Positions 48,880 through 61,000 of a stretch of DNA of 64,000 nt are shown in pieces; within the stretch, counting starts at the first letter, position 1, and each line of letters opens with the position of its first letter. The position numbers were made by a program, and so were the translations under genes. This DNA comes from Thuidium tamariscinum (lineage: Eukaryota; Streptophyta; Bryopsida; Hypnales; Thuidiaceae). The stretch is from contig OX344749.2 of assembly GCA_947034885.2 (NCBI GenBank), positions 15,515,501 to 15,579,500 of the forward strand. Reading direction: 5' to 3'. The notes under the pieces were generated by a model, which was not told the origin of the DNA, did not search any database, and saw only the letters and a list, made by a program, of their open reading frames with translations.

Positions 48880-50330
48880 TGTACACTTGGTATTTGGTAG
48901 TAGTGGTTGCAAAATTGTAATACCTTTGATAAAAATATAAAAATGTAGGTTGAAAAGAAACATTTGTTCAAAGCTAGGTTTGTGTTGGTTCAACGCAATT
49001 AGGTTCATCTCTAGTTATTAGCTATTCAAACTTGTGTGAGAACATTTGGTAGCCTTTATAGGATTGCCTTCCTTCCTCTCCAAACTCCTAATCTACCATC
49101 AAAAAAATTGTTGATGGTAGACTAAAGAGATTGCTTCATTAAAATTTGTGGTGATGAAGGGTGAAGAGGTAATTTTTATAATAGAATCCATTGTCCATTA
49201 TGAATCCTCAAAGAATATGGGATAAATTGAAGATGAAAACTTGACTATTCATTGTCAAAATGCAAGAATTATGCATGAAATAGAATTCTAGGCCTCAATT
49301 AGGCATAGTAGAATAATCCTTTTCAAAAAATGATGAACTAAAAAAAGTTGGGAGATCAATGTAACTTTCATCTAAAAGTACATTTGATATTTCTTGAAAG
49401 CCTGTAATTAGAAGTTAAGAACAAATTTCAAAGAGTATTTTTGAAAATGTGAAAGAAAATGGCCCTTCCAACCCTTCTCTAAAATCCATCCATCTTTTTT
49501 GATGGAAGGCTTGATATATCAAATGGATTTTTGGAGATGAAAGTCAACTTTATTTTTCAACCTTTTTATATTCATTGTATTTTGAAGAAGTATTTTGCAA
49601 TACCTAAATGAAGCCTGAAATTCTACTTAAAATACAATTATTGTTTTTGACTATGAGTAGTTGAGCTCCTACTAATCCTATATTGCATATCCCACATGGG
49701 TTGTTTTGTCCCCTACTACCCCATATGTAGGCCCATATGTATATTTAGAGCTTGTCTTCCCATCCTTCAACTCAATCAATGATTGTCTTGGAAATAAAAT
49801 GCGATAGATGTGATATACATTTGTCTCTCATATCATTTGAGGTGCTTATAATGTAGGTGGTGTTACTTACTAGTTGCCCATTTCTCCTTCTACGTACTAT
49901 GAAAGATTGTTATTAACTCTTGAAAATCTATAAAATTAGAAGATTGAAAATTATGTAACAACAACTTGCAATGCCACAATGCTTTGAATGTCAACTTTTT
50001 CCTACTATGCACTGCTTATAATCCTTCCCAGCTCTACATCTACCACATAGGTTTGACTGTTTTGAAAGAACATTGATGTGAACACCTACCAAGAAATTCA
50101 CATACCATTTGAGTTATTCGTAAAGTACCCTAAACCGGAGTTTAAACCTATGAGTTTTGTGAAAAAGCCGGTTGAGTCCAAAAAGTTGAAATAAAAGTGG
50201 GTATAAAACTTATTTTTCCATCAAAATGGTGCCTAAAAAAGTTTGGTCCCCACTTTTGAAGTTGTGTGACATAAATATCTTGCACAAAAGTTTGACGCTT
50301 CAACTATAGTTGCCTTCTCAACTTCAAAAA
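48880..50330. other. AT-rich insertion inside unit C
   Basis: It is absent from unit B. No terminal inverted repeats, LTRs or coding frames are recognised. It may be a decayed transposon. Confidence 0.45.
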
Positions 50331-50333
50331 AAG

Positions 50334-50612
50334 TCATGCCCAAAGTGGGGGGACTTTACAAATAACTTCGCCATTGAAACAGCTTCCGCAGCAATCACTT
50401 TTCGTTGTTGCATCAAAGGCTTGACTTAAGTCCATATCCGCCTCCTTGTGACGTTGTTTCTTCCCTTTCTGCTGCTTTGTCGCCTTCTTCTGCTTCTTGA
50501 ACAACTTCACTTTCTTCTTCCTGGCACACAAGGTTGTCGATGTCAGAACTGTCACCGCTTCTATGGCCACCACTCTTATCACCAGAACCGGAAGAGGCAG
50601 CATGGTGTTCAA
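50334..50612 (-). CDS. Small Lys-rich protein, unit C paralogue with replaced tail
   Basis: A 92-residue frame paralogous to the 102-residue protein of unit B. The N-terminal hydrophobic segment (MLPLPVLVIRVVAIEAV), TSTTLCARKKKVK and the Lys-rich block are kept. The Gly-rich tail is gone: after KSDCCGSC the frame runs into inserted DNA and ends FNGEVICKVPPLWA. It starts three codons upstream of the unit B equivalent (MNTMLP). It may be a pseudogene whose frame happens to stay open. Confidence 0.45.
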   Translation of the reverse strand: MNTMLPLPVLVIRVVAIEAVTVLTSTTLCARKKKVKLFKKQKKATKQQKGKKQRHKEADMDLSQAFDATTKSDCCGSCFNGEVICKVPPLWA

Positions 50613-52028
50613 CTTTTAGAATTGGTTGGCTGCTTGGCCAGCTCTTAGTATGCTTCCATTTCGATCCTCAATGATTGTCTTCCTACATCAGATCTCAGAG
50701 CAAGCAGAATTCTCGTCAATATGCGAAGTGGTCATTTGATACGGGTGCAGAATCTAATTTGTTCATCTGAAACTTATTTCTGAACCTGTGGTTTTGAGTT
50801 CAATGTCAAGTTTGTAATTTACTGAAACAAAGAACGTGATAGGTAGCAATGGAAGTTGCGGTTTCAATCCATAACTAGTTGAAACTCTCTGCTTGTACTA
50901 GATTGGGAGCTAGACTTCGTCGTACTCTGGCTGCAAAAATCAACTCAGAAAAAGCATAATTCAAGCACGCATTTAATTGTTCATCATACAGCTGGTGAAC
51001 CGTGACCTAGATTCAGAGTCTAGCAACAAATATTAATTTCTTGGCGCTGTACATCTACTTATTTAGCTAGTTATCAAATTCAACGTGGACACCTTGTTAG
51101 CCATACCCAAATTATATCGACATTCCTTGTGTAGCAAACATGCACTCCTCACAGCAACTACATGATGAAATAAAAAGCGAGGTCAATCAGTTCGACAATC
51201 CACACCTTACGAGAGCAAGTGAACCTAGAAATCAAATGCAAGGTCAGAAATTTGAGCTTCCAAATCACTTCTGTGGTTCTATGCATACACTAACGGTAGT
51301 TAAATATTAAGCTTCATATCATGCTAGGGTAGGACTAGCTACTCCACTGCAATTCATATATGCCTGTTAAATACCTACTGGCAAACTTAGCATGTAATAC
51401 GGTGATTGAGCTTGAATGTCATCCCTGTTCCTTACAGCTCTGTCAGTGTGCGTCTTTCGGCAGATGAAGTGTCGCATGAGTTAGAACGCGGGTCCATTCA
51501 TTCTTTCACAGACCCGACTGGAACCTCAAGTCTATCAATTCCAGTCATAGTTTTCCGAGCTCTGTGCACTTGACCAACACGATGGAGGGGCAAAATGTGT
51601 GAGTGGTGTTTTTGGAGCTGGTTTTCGGAGCAATCAGCAGTGGGCAGTTGCCCATTGACATGAGTTGAAGGTGCTGGAAACTGCTAGAAGCTTGTCTGTG
51701 TTTAGCCAACGAAGCCTTCCAGTGGACCATAGTCTGATCGAGATGTTATTCGATGATGCTCACAGCATCTTACATTCTACCTTGCTCGATCGGGGAATTA
51801 AAAACAAGGAGTTTGTGTGCTTGAGGTTTCTCCAGTTGCCTTTTCTTCAGTTCATTGGGTGGCCTTCACGGAATCTCAAACTGCAACTGGCCATGATCCA
51901 ATTGAGCATTCACTGCCGTGTACTTACCGGACAACATCAATCCAATACATCAACGCCTACATCATACTGATCGTAGAGACATTCATTGTACAAACCATAC
52001 CTTGAATCTGTATAGCAGGACAAAACTA

Positions 52029-52169
52029 AGGGGTGTTTCACACTATGGCCGTCCAAGTTGAGAGGCCATGGTTTTCTCAAATCTGATTGGTATAAATCAT
52101 GGTTTCTCAAATCTGATTGGTGGAATCGACGGCCTCTCGACTTGGACGGCCATAGTGTGAAACGCCCCT
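52029..52169. mobile_element. 141-bp MITE with 33-bp TIRs and internal direct repeat
   Basis: The left TIR AGGGGTGTTTCACACTATGG is matched at the right end (AGGGGCGTTTCACACTATGG when reverse-complemented), and similarity continues through GCCGTCCAAGT.GAGAGGCC. The centre has two direct copies of a ~20-bp word, TTCTCAAATCTGATTGGT. No convincing target duplication is seen, so the superfamily is unresolved (hAT- or Mutator-like by its ends). Confidence 0.85.
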
Positions 52170-53012
52170 AAACAACTCCTACCGTGTCACCGAAAGGACA
52201 CTCCCCTCCTCATGCTGTGCCATGACCCACCATAATTATTACTTGGCTATGTGTGCCATCAATGAACGGGGAGTACCGGCATTTAGTTACAAGTTAGCCA
52301 GATGAAATCAAGAATTTTTGAATTGTATTCAAAATTTGAGGAAAAAACCCAATTATTTTAGAGGAAAAGAAGAGGATATTCTTTATTTCCTTAAGGTCCA
52401 ATTGAGAGTGTACTCCAAATAATTAGTGGATTCAAGAAAATGTAGAATTTTAGTTAGTTAAGCTAATTTCCTTTGTAGACTACATGTACCATAGGGCAAT
52501 CAAGTTGATTGGGGCCAATCGCTTTCTAAATTTGCCTCACTTGTTGACTTGCCATGGGGATCTTCTAAGGTAGATGCACTCCAAACAACCATTGTATCCA
52601 ATGGCATCACTTTTTAAATATATAATAATTATTTAACAGTTTAAATGTAGGTAGATCACAGATAATATATTGTTTGATGGCCCATCTATATATAGTCTAG
52701 TAGCTATATTCTAATCTAGTATCTTCTATGAGCTATCTATAGTCTATTAGTTTACTATCTAAATTTAGGTCTTAAAATCATTGCCTTACCTAGAAAGTGA
52801 CACCATTGGATTCAATATTGATTTGGGCCTTTTGGGTGTTCCTACCTTATAAGCCTTCATTTACCCTTATAGTAATTAAACCCCTATAGTCCTAAGGTGT
52901 TTTTTTTATCATATGCTAGTAAATATTGCTATTTGGCTATTGTAAAGACTAGAAAGCAAAAACTATACAAATATTTTTTCAATTTTTTGCGTATTTAACA
53001 ATAAGATCTTAC
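52170..53012. other. AT-rich intergenic DNA
   Basis: No gene. The last ~60 bp and the sequence after 53757 are the two halves of a repeat that is continuous near 44110-44290. Confidence 0.5.
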
Positions 53013-53752
53013 GGGCAATTGCATGAAAGACTTGTACTATTTTTTGTCACACGTCTCATGCTGATCTATTTTTTGACCATAACTTTTGCATTTTTGCTCC
53101 AAATGACTAAAGATCTCTAGAGAAGGTACTCATAACTATCATACAACTTACATGAATTTTTGATAATTTTCAAAAATAGTTCAATATAAAAATAGTACTA
53201 GTGATTGAATGTCACATATGACAATTTAGAGGTTTTTACTTTTTAGTACTATGGAATACCTTTTTTTTAATGATTTTGGATGAAATTTGGATGAGATGGT
53301 CTTCTAATAGACTTCTAGAGTTCCACAAAAGGATTTTCAAAAATAGTTAATTTTATGTCATGTGGAGGTCTACAAAGAGAGCTTCATTCTACTTGTATTT
53401 TGAAACATATAAAATATTATTTTGGTAGATTCTTTGGTGAATGACCATCTCCATAAAGTTGTTGCAAATGGCCACCTTTTATTTTTTGTATTTACTTATT
53501 TTTACTATTTTTTCCTAATTAAAACATGAAGGTATGTATTTTCTTGAGATTTGGCACTTTTCCAGTTCTCCTACTTAGAAAATTTTCCTATACAATTCTT
53601 TTTGTAGGTACCTTTGTCTTAAAGGTGTATACATAAGTCATATTTTTTTAAAATTTTTAAAATTATTTTTCTAATTAAATAGTACTCCAGAAAAAGTCAG
53701 AAGTACTATTGCAAAACACAACAAATAGTTCAGGTCCTTTGTGCAATCACCC
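53013..53752 (+). mobile_element. 740-bp TIR transposon with 4-bp target duplication (TTAC)
   Basis: The left end is GGGCAATTGCATGAAAGACT. The right end, reverse-complemented, is GGGTGATTGCACAAAGGACC. TTAC lies at 53009-53012 and 53753-53756. It is full-length homologous to 35104-35848. The flanks join into a repeat that is uninterrupted near 44110-44290, giving a natural empty site. Confidence 0.75.
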
Positions 53753-53756
53753 TTAC

Positions 53757-54439
53757 ACACAACTAGTATATACAAAAAAGTCTAGAAGAAGTTTTAGGAA
53801 CTTTCACCATGTGGATTACAAGATATTTTCTATTTAAATGAAGAAAAAAAATTGGTAGGACATAATATGACTAGATTGTTTGACTTTGGATCTTCTTTTA
53901 TATAAATTTTTTACTCTAAACATTTTGATTTTAAAGTACTTTATGTTGAAGATTTGAGTTGAAAGCCTAGAGAAAAAAAGCTTAAAAAAAACACTTGATT
54001 TTTGAACAATATTTAAAAATTGTTAAATAATAATCCCTCCATCCCAAAATGATCTTCTTGTTTGACAAAATGTTCTAAATTAAGGTCAAAAATCAATATT
54101 TTTTAATTTTGTTTTGACGTATGAATGAATTAAGATACTCTCTCAATGTCTTCTAAATTTGAGCTTTGGAATGGTTATCAAATTAAAGTTATGAAGATTG
54201 AAAACATGATTTTTTGGGCCCTCTAAGGGAAGCACCACTAGCCAATTGTTTCTTTAATTCCCGCGCTTAACACTGTGCCCTTTTCCTTTCCATATCACCC
54301 GTGTGTACAACTCATTCCATCACCTCTAAAAGTGAAGGTGAAGATGAAGAAATCCGGATTCATTGATTTAAAAAGAATTTAAATGGTCAACACAATTGGC
54401 TTGATTGGTATAGATTTTTTGCAATACGTAAGTACCATC
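53757..54439. other. AT-rich intergenic DNA up to the CACTA terminus
   Basis: The first 150 bp are the right half of the repeat described above. The rest carries no recognised feature. Confidence 0.45.
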
Positions 54440-55572
54440 CACTACAACAGATGCGGGTGTTTTGAGCACGGCAGTTCAGTAAAAAATTCCTTAAAGCCCT
54501 CTGGAACTCTTGAAAGGTCAATTGCGGAGTGCAAAGAAGTGCAATCAGTACTTTCTTGTGAATTGGTCAGTGGAACCACGGGGAAAAAAAAGTACACGGT
54601 CAACCATGACACCTTTTGTGCATTCTCGGCGTGAATGTGCCATTGAAATAGTGGAGTCCTGACGTGGTTGTCTTTCTACAGTACTTTTCGAAACAACGCA
54701 ACGTCAAAACAGGAAGCACAGTGTCTTCCTCATCATCATGTGCACTTGGTTTTAACGTCACTACCGTCCTGTCTTCGCAGTCGTTACTCAAAAATAACGG
54801 CCGTGTATAAAATGAATGACACATCATTTTCTGAAGCCTACTTACCAGCCCTATTCAGCGCTTCTTGGTGAGGTGCAAGCAGTTTGATTTTCTATACTTC
54901 ATGACTAAGGATTTCCATATTAAATTAAAGGAAGCACCTACTTCGCTTATTCAAGTGAATTTCACATCTTCGTCGGCCACCGACAGAATCAGATCACTAA
55001 GCACCTACATTACATCGAAAGCAAGACTGCTTTTTGCAAACAGAGAATTACCGAACTACACATCGTATTATCCTCATCAAATTTTTAGTGTGGCCTCGCA
55101 GCAGGAGACAAGCATTCCTGGAAATTCCCTGCGAACGTTGCAGGCGTCGACTTCGTCGTCAAGACTGCTTCCTTTCCAGAACAGCACACTACCTCCTTTT
55201 CTGCCCCCCCTTATTTGTCCTACAAATATCACAGCTACTTGAGAGAAAACCCAGAGAGGGTGAAAGCTTTATAAAATAAACGCCCAAGGGCAGAAACAGC
55301 CCCTAAAGGCGGAAACACGCCTCAAGGGCGGAGGACGCCGGAATGCATGGGCACGCCGGGCTAGAGGAAGAGACGACAACATTCAACAACATAAGACAGG
55401 GTCCCGGGGGCGGGGGAGCGAACAAAAGAGGGGAACAAGGCACACAGGGCAGACAACCCAGGGTTCAAACGGGGCGAACAGAAGAGAAGAGAACAAAAAG
55501 GTAGGCACACAAAGCACCGACCTTTCCCTGCAAGTCGTCCTCAATACAGTTCTAAATGAAAGTCCGCTCGTC

Positions 55573-56256
55573 GTGAGCACCATGATTCCAGGCAGGCTAA
55601 ATCGGTACGACTTGCACCGATTGACCTCCGTTGTGGGCAGCCTAGAGAAATGTAAAATATCGCAGCCACCTCTGCACGACCTACAAGAAGGCTGTCCAAT
55701 TAAATTCCTTGTTAGTAATTCCTACGTCAGACGTCCTGTAAGTGAGCATGTGAAAGCCAGGACTCCGCATTTCCAAGCCTCACACACGATGACGGCAATT
55801 GACAGAAGAAACGTATTCCCAGAAGACATGGATGATCGATGGCGCACTGTCACTGTAGTATTACCACTCCACTACTGCTCTAAATATTCGCCCACCCTGC
55901 TCACATCATCACTGAACAAGTCAACCCTGACTATTTCGTTTCATAATCACGATGGCAGTATTCATATTACAGGGATTCAGTTTGAATTCCTAACCCAATC
56001 CCACTCCGACTTCACCGTTAGTATGAATTCCTTTAACACATCGCAAACATGCTATCACAGTTCGAATGAGATTCACAGAAACCAAGTTAGTCATACACGT
56101 GCACACTTACCTGTTTCAAATTCATGGAAAACGATAGTAGCACGCTCTGACAAGTCTGTAAGAATGCACCACGACTTTCACTTCCACATGCACTTCCTTT
56201 TTTGTCTTCACCGTCCACGGCGATGTACTGCTGCTTTGCGCCAGGGGGGCCTCTGA
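55573..56256 (+). CDS. Open frame of unknown product, opposite strand to the transposase
   Basis: A 227-codon frame without stop. Its middle, for example STLTISFHNHDGSIHITG and IQFEFLTQSHSDFTVSMN, has alternating beta-strand-like polarity and reads better than the opposite strand. Similar short segments follow on the same strand: KVEREPLELTFLVHSHANVI near 56780-56840, and LHFTYKIDKNGYFIISRPIR near 57500-57550. They may be exons of one gene carried in the 3' half of the CACTA element, either a second transposon gene or a captured host gene. I recognise no family, and splice sites were not resolved. A competing minus-strand frame (56631-56122) overlaps it. Confidence 0.3.
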   Translation: MSTMIPGRLNRYDLHRLTSVVGSLEKCKISQPPLHDLQEGCPIKFLVSNSYVRRPVSEHVKARTPHFQASHTMTAIDRRNVFPEDMDDRWRTVTVVLPLHYCSKYSPTLLTSSLNKSTLTISFHNHDGSIHITGIQFEFLTQSHSDFTVSMNSFNTSQTCYHSSNEIHRNQVSHTRAHLPVSNSWKTIVARSDKSVRMHHDFHFHMHFLFCLHRPRRCTAALRQGGL

Positions 56257-58054
56257 TCCCGAGTTGTACTCCTTCAGGTACACTATTTCAGAGAATACCT
56301 TACTCTCCCGCACAACCCACTCACTGTTCCTGCTTGCAAAACAATCACATACTTCAATTTCGAAGTCCACGAAGTTGTTCCTGCGCTCACTCGGGCCGCC
56401 AATTCCACTGTACTTTTTAATCAGCACTATCGCACACACTGTGGACATGTAGTGACATCCTTCAAAATCCTTGAATTCCTGACAACGATGAACTGAAAAC
56501 TCTAGCAAGCACTCCATGCTAGTCCTACACTGACTACTGGAACAGAAATTGAATGGGAGCTTTGCAATCTCCCTACACTGCACAAAACGAATGGAAGAGC
56601 ACTGCAGTGCACATAACACTTGCTGTTTCAATACCTCATTCGGTACAGCGAATTCATACCTTCATTTCAAAACTCCATCGTCAGTTTCAGTTATAAAGAA
56701 CCTGGAGGAAGTCACTGTCTTCCAATTACCACCTGCTGAACTACTTCCCCGGTTTACCGAACACGAACAACTTCCTCAAAGTCGAAAGGGAACCTCTGGA
56801 ACTCACATTTCTTGTTCATTCCCATGCAAACGTCATTACCACCATCGGCATAGACATTGACAACTGCTTCATCAATGATTCCTCCAATTTAAATCACACC
56901 TGTGCACTGCATGCCCAGTCCTACTTATGAACACTTCATTTTCCCTCAGTGCATTGAGCACTAACAGTTTGTACAAAAAAAAATTCCACTTCGTGCAGTT
57001 TCTATGACTTCGAGCATTATTCACCTCGGGCAAGTTACAGACAACCCGGTTTTAACTTCGTCATTTCCTGCAAAGTGAGCTCGTAAATTCCCATATATAC
57101 TCATTTCTACTCCACTTCCTCTGCCTCACCGGCAAGGCTCCTGCTCTCAACTAGCGGGTGAATTTAACTTCGCCACGGACATGTTTCTAAAGAAACTTTA
57201 TTATATCTTCTGTTCATGCAAACTTTCCCCGTCCCTGCTCCCACATACACGACACCTCCGCAGCCCCTCCAGAATTCTAAAACGGCTCTCCGTAATTGCA
57301 TCAAATTCACATGCACAGACACTCTCCAATCGACAAATGAAAAGCCCACCTCATACCCCTCACAGCACTACAGGAACTTCAATTTCAATTTCGCTGGTCC
57401 ATTACAAATTCAACCAGAAAAAACTCTATGGCAGTACTCACCTCATGCTCTCATAATCCTCTGTACAAAGAACTTTCTACAAACGGCAGAAGGCTTCACT
57501 TCACGTACAAAATAGACAAGAACGGATACTTCATTATTTCTAGACCTATAAGATTTCACCTAAGCGGCATCACTCCTCAGGGAATTCAGCTTCAAGAACA
57601 TACATCAACTGAAACCCTAAAGTGAATAGAGAGAATTCATACATGGTCTTCCTTTCACTACACACATGTCCCGATCTCGCTTTAACCACTGACAAGGTCA
57701 GCGCATGAATGTCAAGAAAGGAAAAACATATACAACAACAATTGCAGAATACATTCCGGTAAGCACTGCCCACCAACATCAACTTCACTTAGGATTATAA
57801 TGATAGAACACACAAATCAATTAAGAAATTCACTCAATACATTATGAAGACCTCAACTCCAGCGTCTACATTAATTTCCCTATTCCTTCCGATTGCATGT
57901 GACATGAGGTGACGATGAATACCCTTCACAACATGAATTCCACCTCTGTCAGGACTCACGTTCACTCACCTTCTGCAAGGGAAAACCTGAGATCAAATAA
58001 CCACTTCCACAGACTCCAATAAAATAGACAGCAAGGAACCGCTACAGAGAAATT
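56257..58054. other. Inner part of the CACTA element, unassigned
   Basis: It contains the coding-like plus-strand segments mentioned for 55573-56256 and possible ACTTCG subterminal words. No complete gene model could be built. Confidence 0.35.
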
Positions 58055-61000
58055 TCAGGAATCGAATAAAGTATTGTCTTCAGAGGCTGAATCGTCCACG
58101 TCCCCTACTGCAAGATGGACAGCAGCGTCCAAAAGTAAATAGTCCTCCTCTGTCACATGCTGTCTACCAGCCACACTCTCTTCAACCGCTTCTTCTGCGT
58201 TCCCATAAGATTCCGGTTCTTCGAGATCTTCTCCCACAGAACCCTCACCTCCGTCGAATAGATACGGAGGGTCAAAAAGGTCCGTCTCTTCATAAACCCA
58301 CGTTGCCCTCGGATAAGTGTGAACCACTACAGACCAGTCAGGTTCTTCTCCGCTGTCAATAAAGAAAATTTGCGAAGCTTGGATGGGGAAGACGAAAGAG
58401 TTCGCAGACCTGCGCATTAGTCTATTCAACTTCACTAAAGTGAAGCCGTCTTGGTCTTTCCTTATGCAAGTAGTTTGACCTCTACTTATTGGCAACACCT
58501 AGTCACATAAAAGTACAACTGGTTTCAGTGTACCGTAATCCAGTTCAAGGATTTCTTTCACCTTCCCGAAGTAAGTAACTGAACCCGATACTAAGTTCGA
58601 ATCAGAAAGTCCACTTCTCTGCAACGTTTCACTGGTAACGCATACACCTGAGTCCGCTGTAAGCAAATTCAACTCAGCGTCGTACACTTGAAATTGTTTA
58701 CCATAAGCTTTCATAGACTTGAAAGACTTTGCTTTCAAGTTCGGGTGCACCGACAGCTGCACGACTTCGTCGTCGAAGGACTCTCTTCCTACTTGAACTA
58801 CAATCCGTAACCACGTACTGAAGTTTGGTATGGCGGTCAATTCGACTGGGTACTCCAGTCTTCGCCTCTGCCTTGGATGCACTCCCCTCCTATACGCTTC
58901 TTTGGCATTCGAGACTTGCACTGTCAATTGCCTATGGGTCCTGCACACAAATAATAGCGACATTGAATTCTGGCAATAATGTCATGTAACCAAGCTGTGG
59001 GAAATGATTGCCTCACGTCCTCTGCAAACGAACCCGCTCAGAAGATTAGTTATTTATGACAACAATTCAAACAAAGAAAAAAGACATTGAAGGTACAAGA
59101 AACTCACTCTCGTAAGTTTACCAAGTAAGTGGAGTTGTCAAGGACAAATGTATGCGCCCATTCACACTCTTCGGTAGATAGTTTTCTCATCTTATAAGCT
59201 GCGCACAATACCTCTCCAATTTCTCCAGGTTCCTCTTCAGCATCCCCCATACTCTTCTACGAGTCGAATTGCACTCCAAAATGTATTCTGTAGAAAGTCC
59301 GAGTCCTACTTCCATAGCAGTACCAATAGCCATACAACCTTCGGGTCGTGCCTTGTTCTTCACATACGACTTCATGTACTTCATGTACCTTTCCAAAGGA
59401 TACATCCAACGGTTGTGCACAGGTCCACATAAGTATAATTCTTCCACTAGGTGAACCGGCAAGTGCGACATTGGATCAAAAAAAGAAGGAGGAAATTCCC
59501 GTTCCAATAAACAGAGGGTAATCGCTACTTCTTCATTTGCTGATACTGTCTGCAACGGATCCACTGTCTTCAAGCACAGTTTAATGAAGACATTACTGAG
59601 TTTCAAAACAGCAGACATTACTCTACGAGGTAGTAGACCTTGTAGACATATAGGAAGAATCTGTTGAAGAAGCACATGGTAGTCGTGACTTTTCAGACCG
59701 TGAACAGTGCCATCATCATCAATGCGTGATTTCAAGTTCGACATGTAGCCTGTCGGGGTTTTCAAACTCCTCAATCTCTGAATGAGTACCCTTTTCTTAT
59801 CTGCAGGAAGTACGTACGGAGCTATGGGGATATAGAATCCGCTTTGCGGTGGTCTTTCCTTCCGGATATGCAACGCCCTCTTGCAACCGATTTCTTTCAT
59901 GTCATTCCGCACGGATACACCATCTTTCTTTCCAAGCAAAGTAGCTAAGAGGTTTTCAGCAATGTTTTTTTCACAGTGCATAGGATCGAGCACATATCGT
60001 ACAAGTAATTTCTTCACAGAACCACACACAATCTTCAATTAGCAGAATTTCAGAAATGACGTTCCATGAAAAGAAGGAAAAAATTACTTTCACAACTATG
60101 TATACTACGCTGATGAAACACACAATAAAACTAAAGTATCCAACCTACAAGACATTCATGGTCAGAAACACTCACATCCCAATATGGTAATTTAAAAAGC
60201 AATGAATGCCGTTTAACACCATTTCGCTTCAAAGGGTCATTTTCGCTACCGGCAGCACTTCCTGCAGCAAGCCACCTTTGCCTTGCTTCTCCCCTTCTCC
60301 TATGTTCTAATCCTGAGACTCTACCTGGCTTCCCGCGGTGTTCTTCCTTCCCGTTGAAAGCATCACTCATAAATCGGAAACGGTGATTTCCAGGTAAGTA
60401 TCGACGATGACCTTGGAATATCATCTTCCGCAAACTTTTGGAGAATCTGGAATCCACATTAGGACCGCAGATGGGGCATCCCAAGTAGCCCTTTGTTGCA
60501 CATCCAGAAACTAATCCATATGCAGGGTAATCGTAAATTGTCCAAAGCAACATGGCTCGTAATGAAAATGTTCTTGGGGTAGTGCTATCGGCCATGTCCA
60601 CTGCTGGCACCCCGTCCCACAGTACAAGTAACTCATCTACGAGTGGCTCCAAGAACACATCTACATTCCTCGACTTCACAGATTCTTTACCCGGAATCAG
60701 AAGTGATAGCATAACAAAGAAACGCTTGGTTACCATCCACCCTGGCAAATTATAATTGAGAAGGAAAACAGGCCAAGTGGAATACCTTGTTGATTTGTCT
60801 GCAAATGGGTTCATTCCATCAAGAGCTAACCCTAACTTTATGTTCCTGGTTTCCTCAAAAAAGGACGGGTCAATGTTTTTCACTTCTTTCCAAGCTGGAC
60901 TGTCAAGTGCAAACCGCATTTTCCCATCTGCTGATGGATTCTTTGCATGCCATTGCATGAGGGCAGCTATGTCTCTGCAACGATACATTCTAAGAAGTCT

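Larger units (their letters stand above)
48481..52010. repeat. Dispersed unit C (interrupted)
   Basis: The left part, 48481-48870, matches 40430-40810. The right part, 50380-51990, matches unit B from its gene outwards. The intervening 48880-50380 is unique AT-rich DNA, most likely inserted transposon sequence whose ends I could not define. The unit is longer at its right end than B and matches A there (CTGAT/CGAGAT.GTTATT). Confidence 0.75.

Noticed and set aside
56122..56631. 169-codon minus-strand frame in the CACTA element
   Set aside because: It overlaps the plus-strand coding-like segments, has no motif, and has weaker protein-like character; not called, though it cannot be fully excluded.
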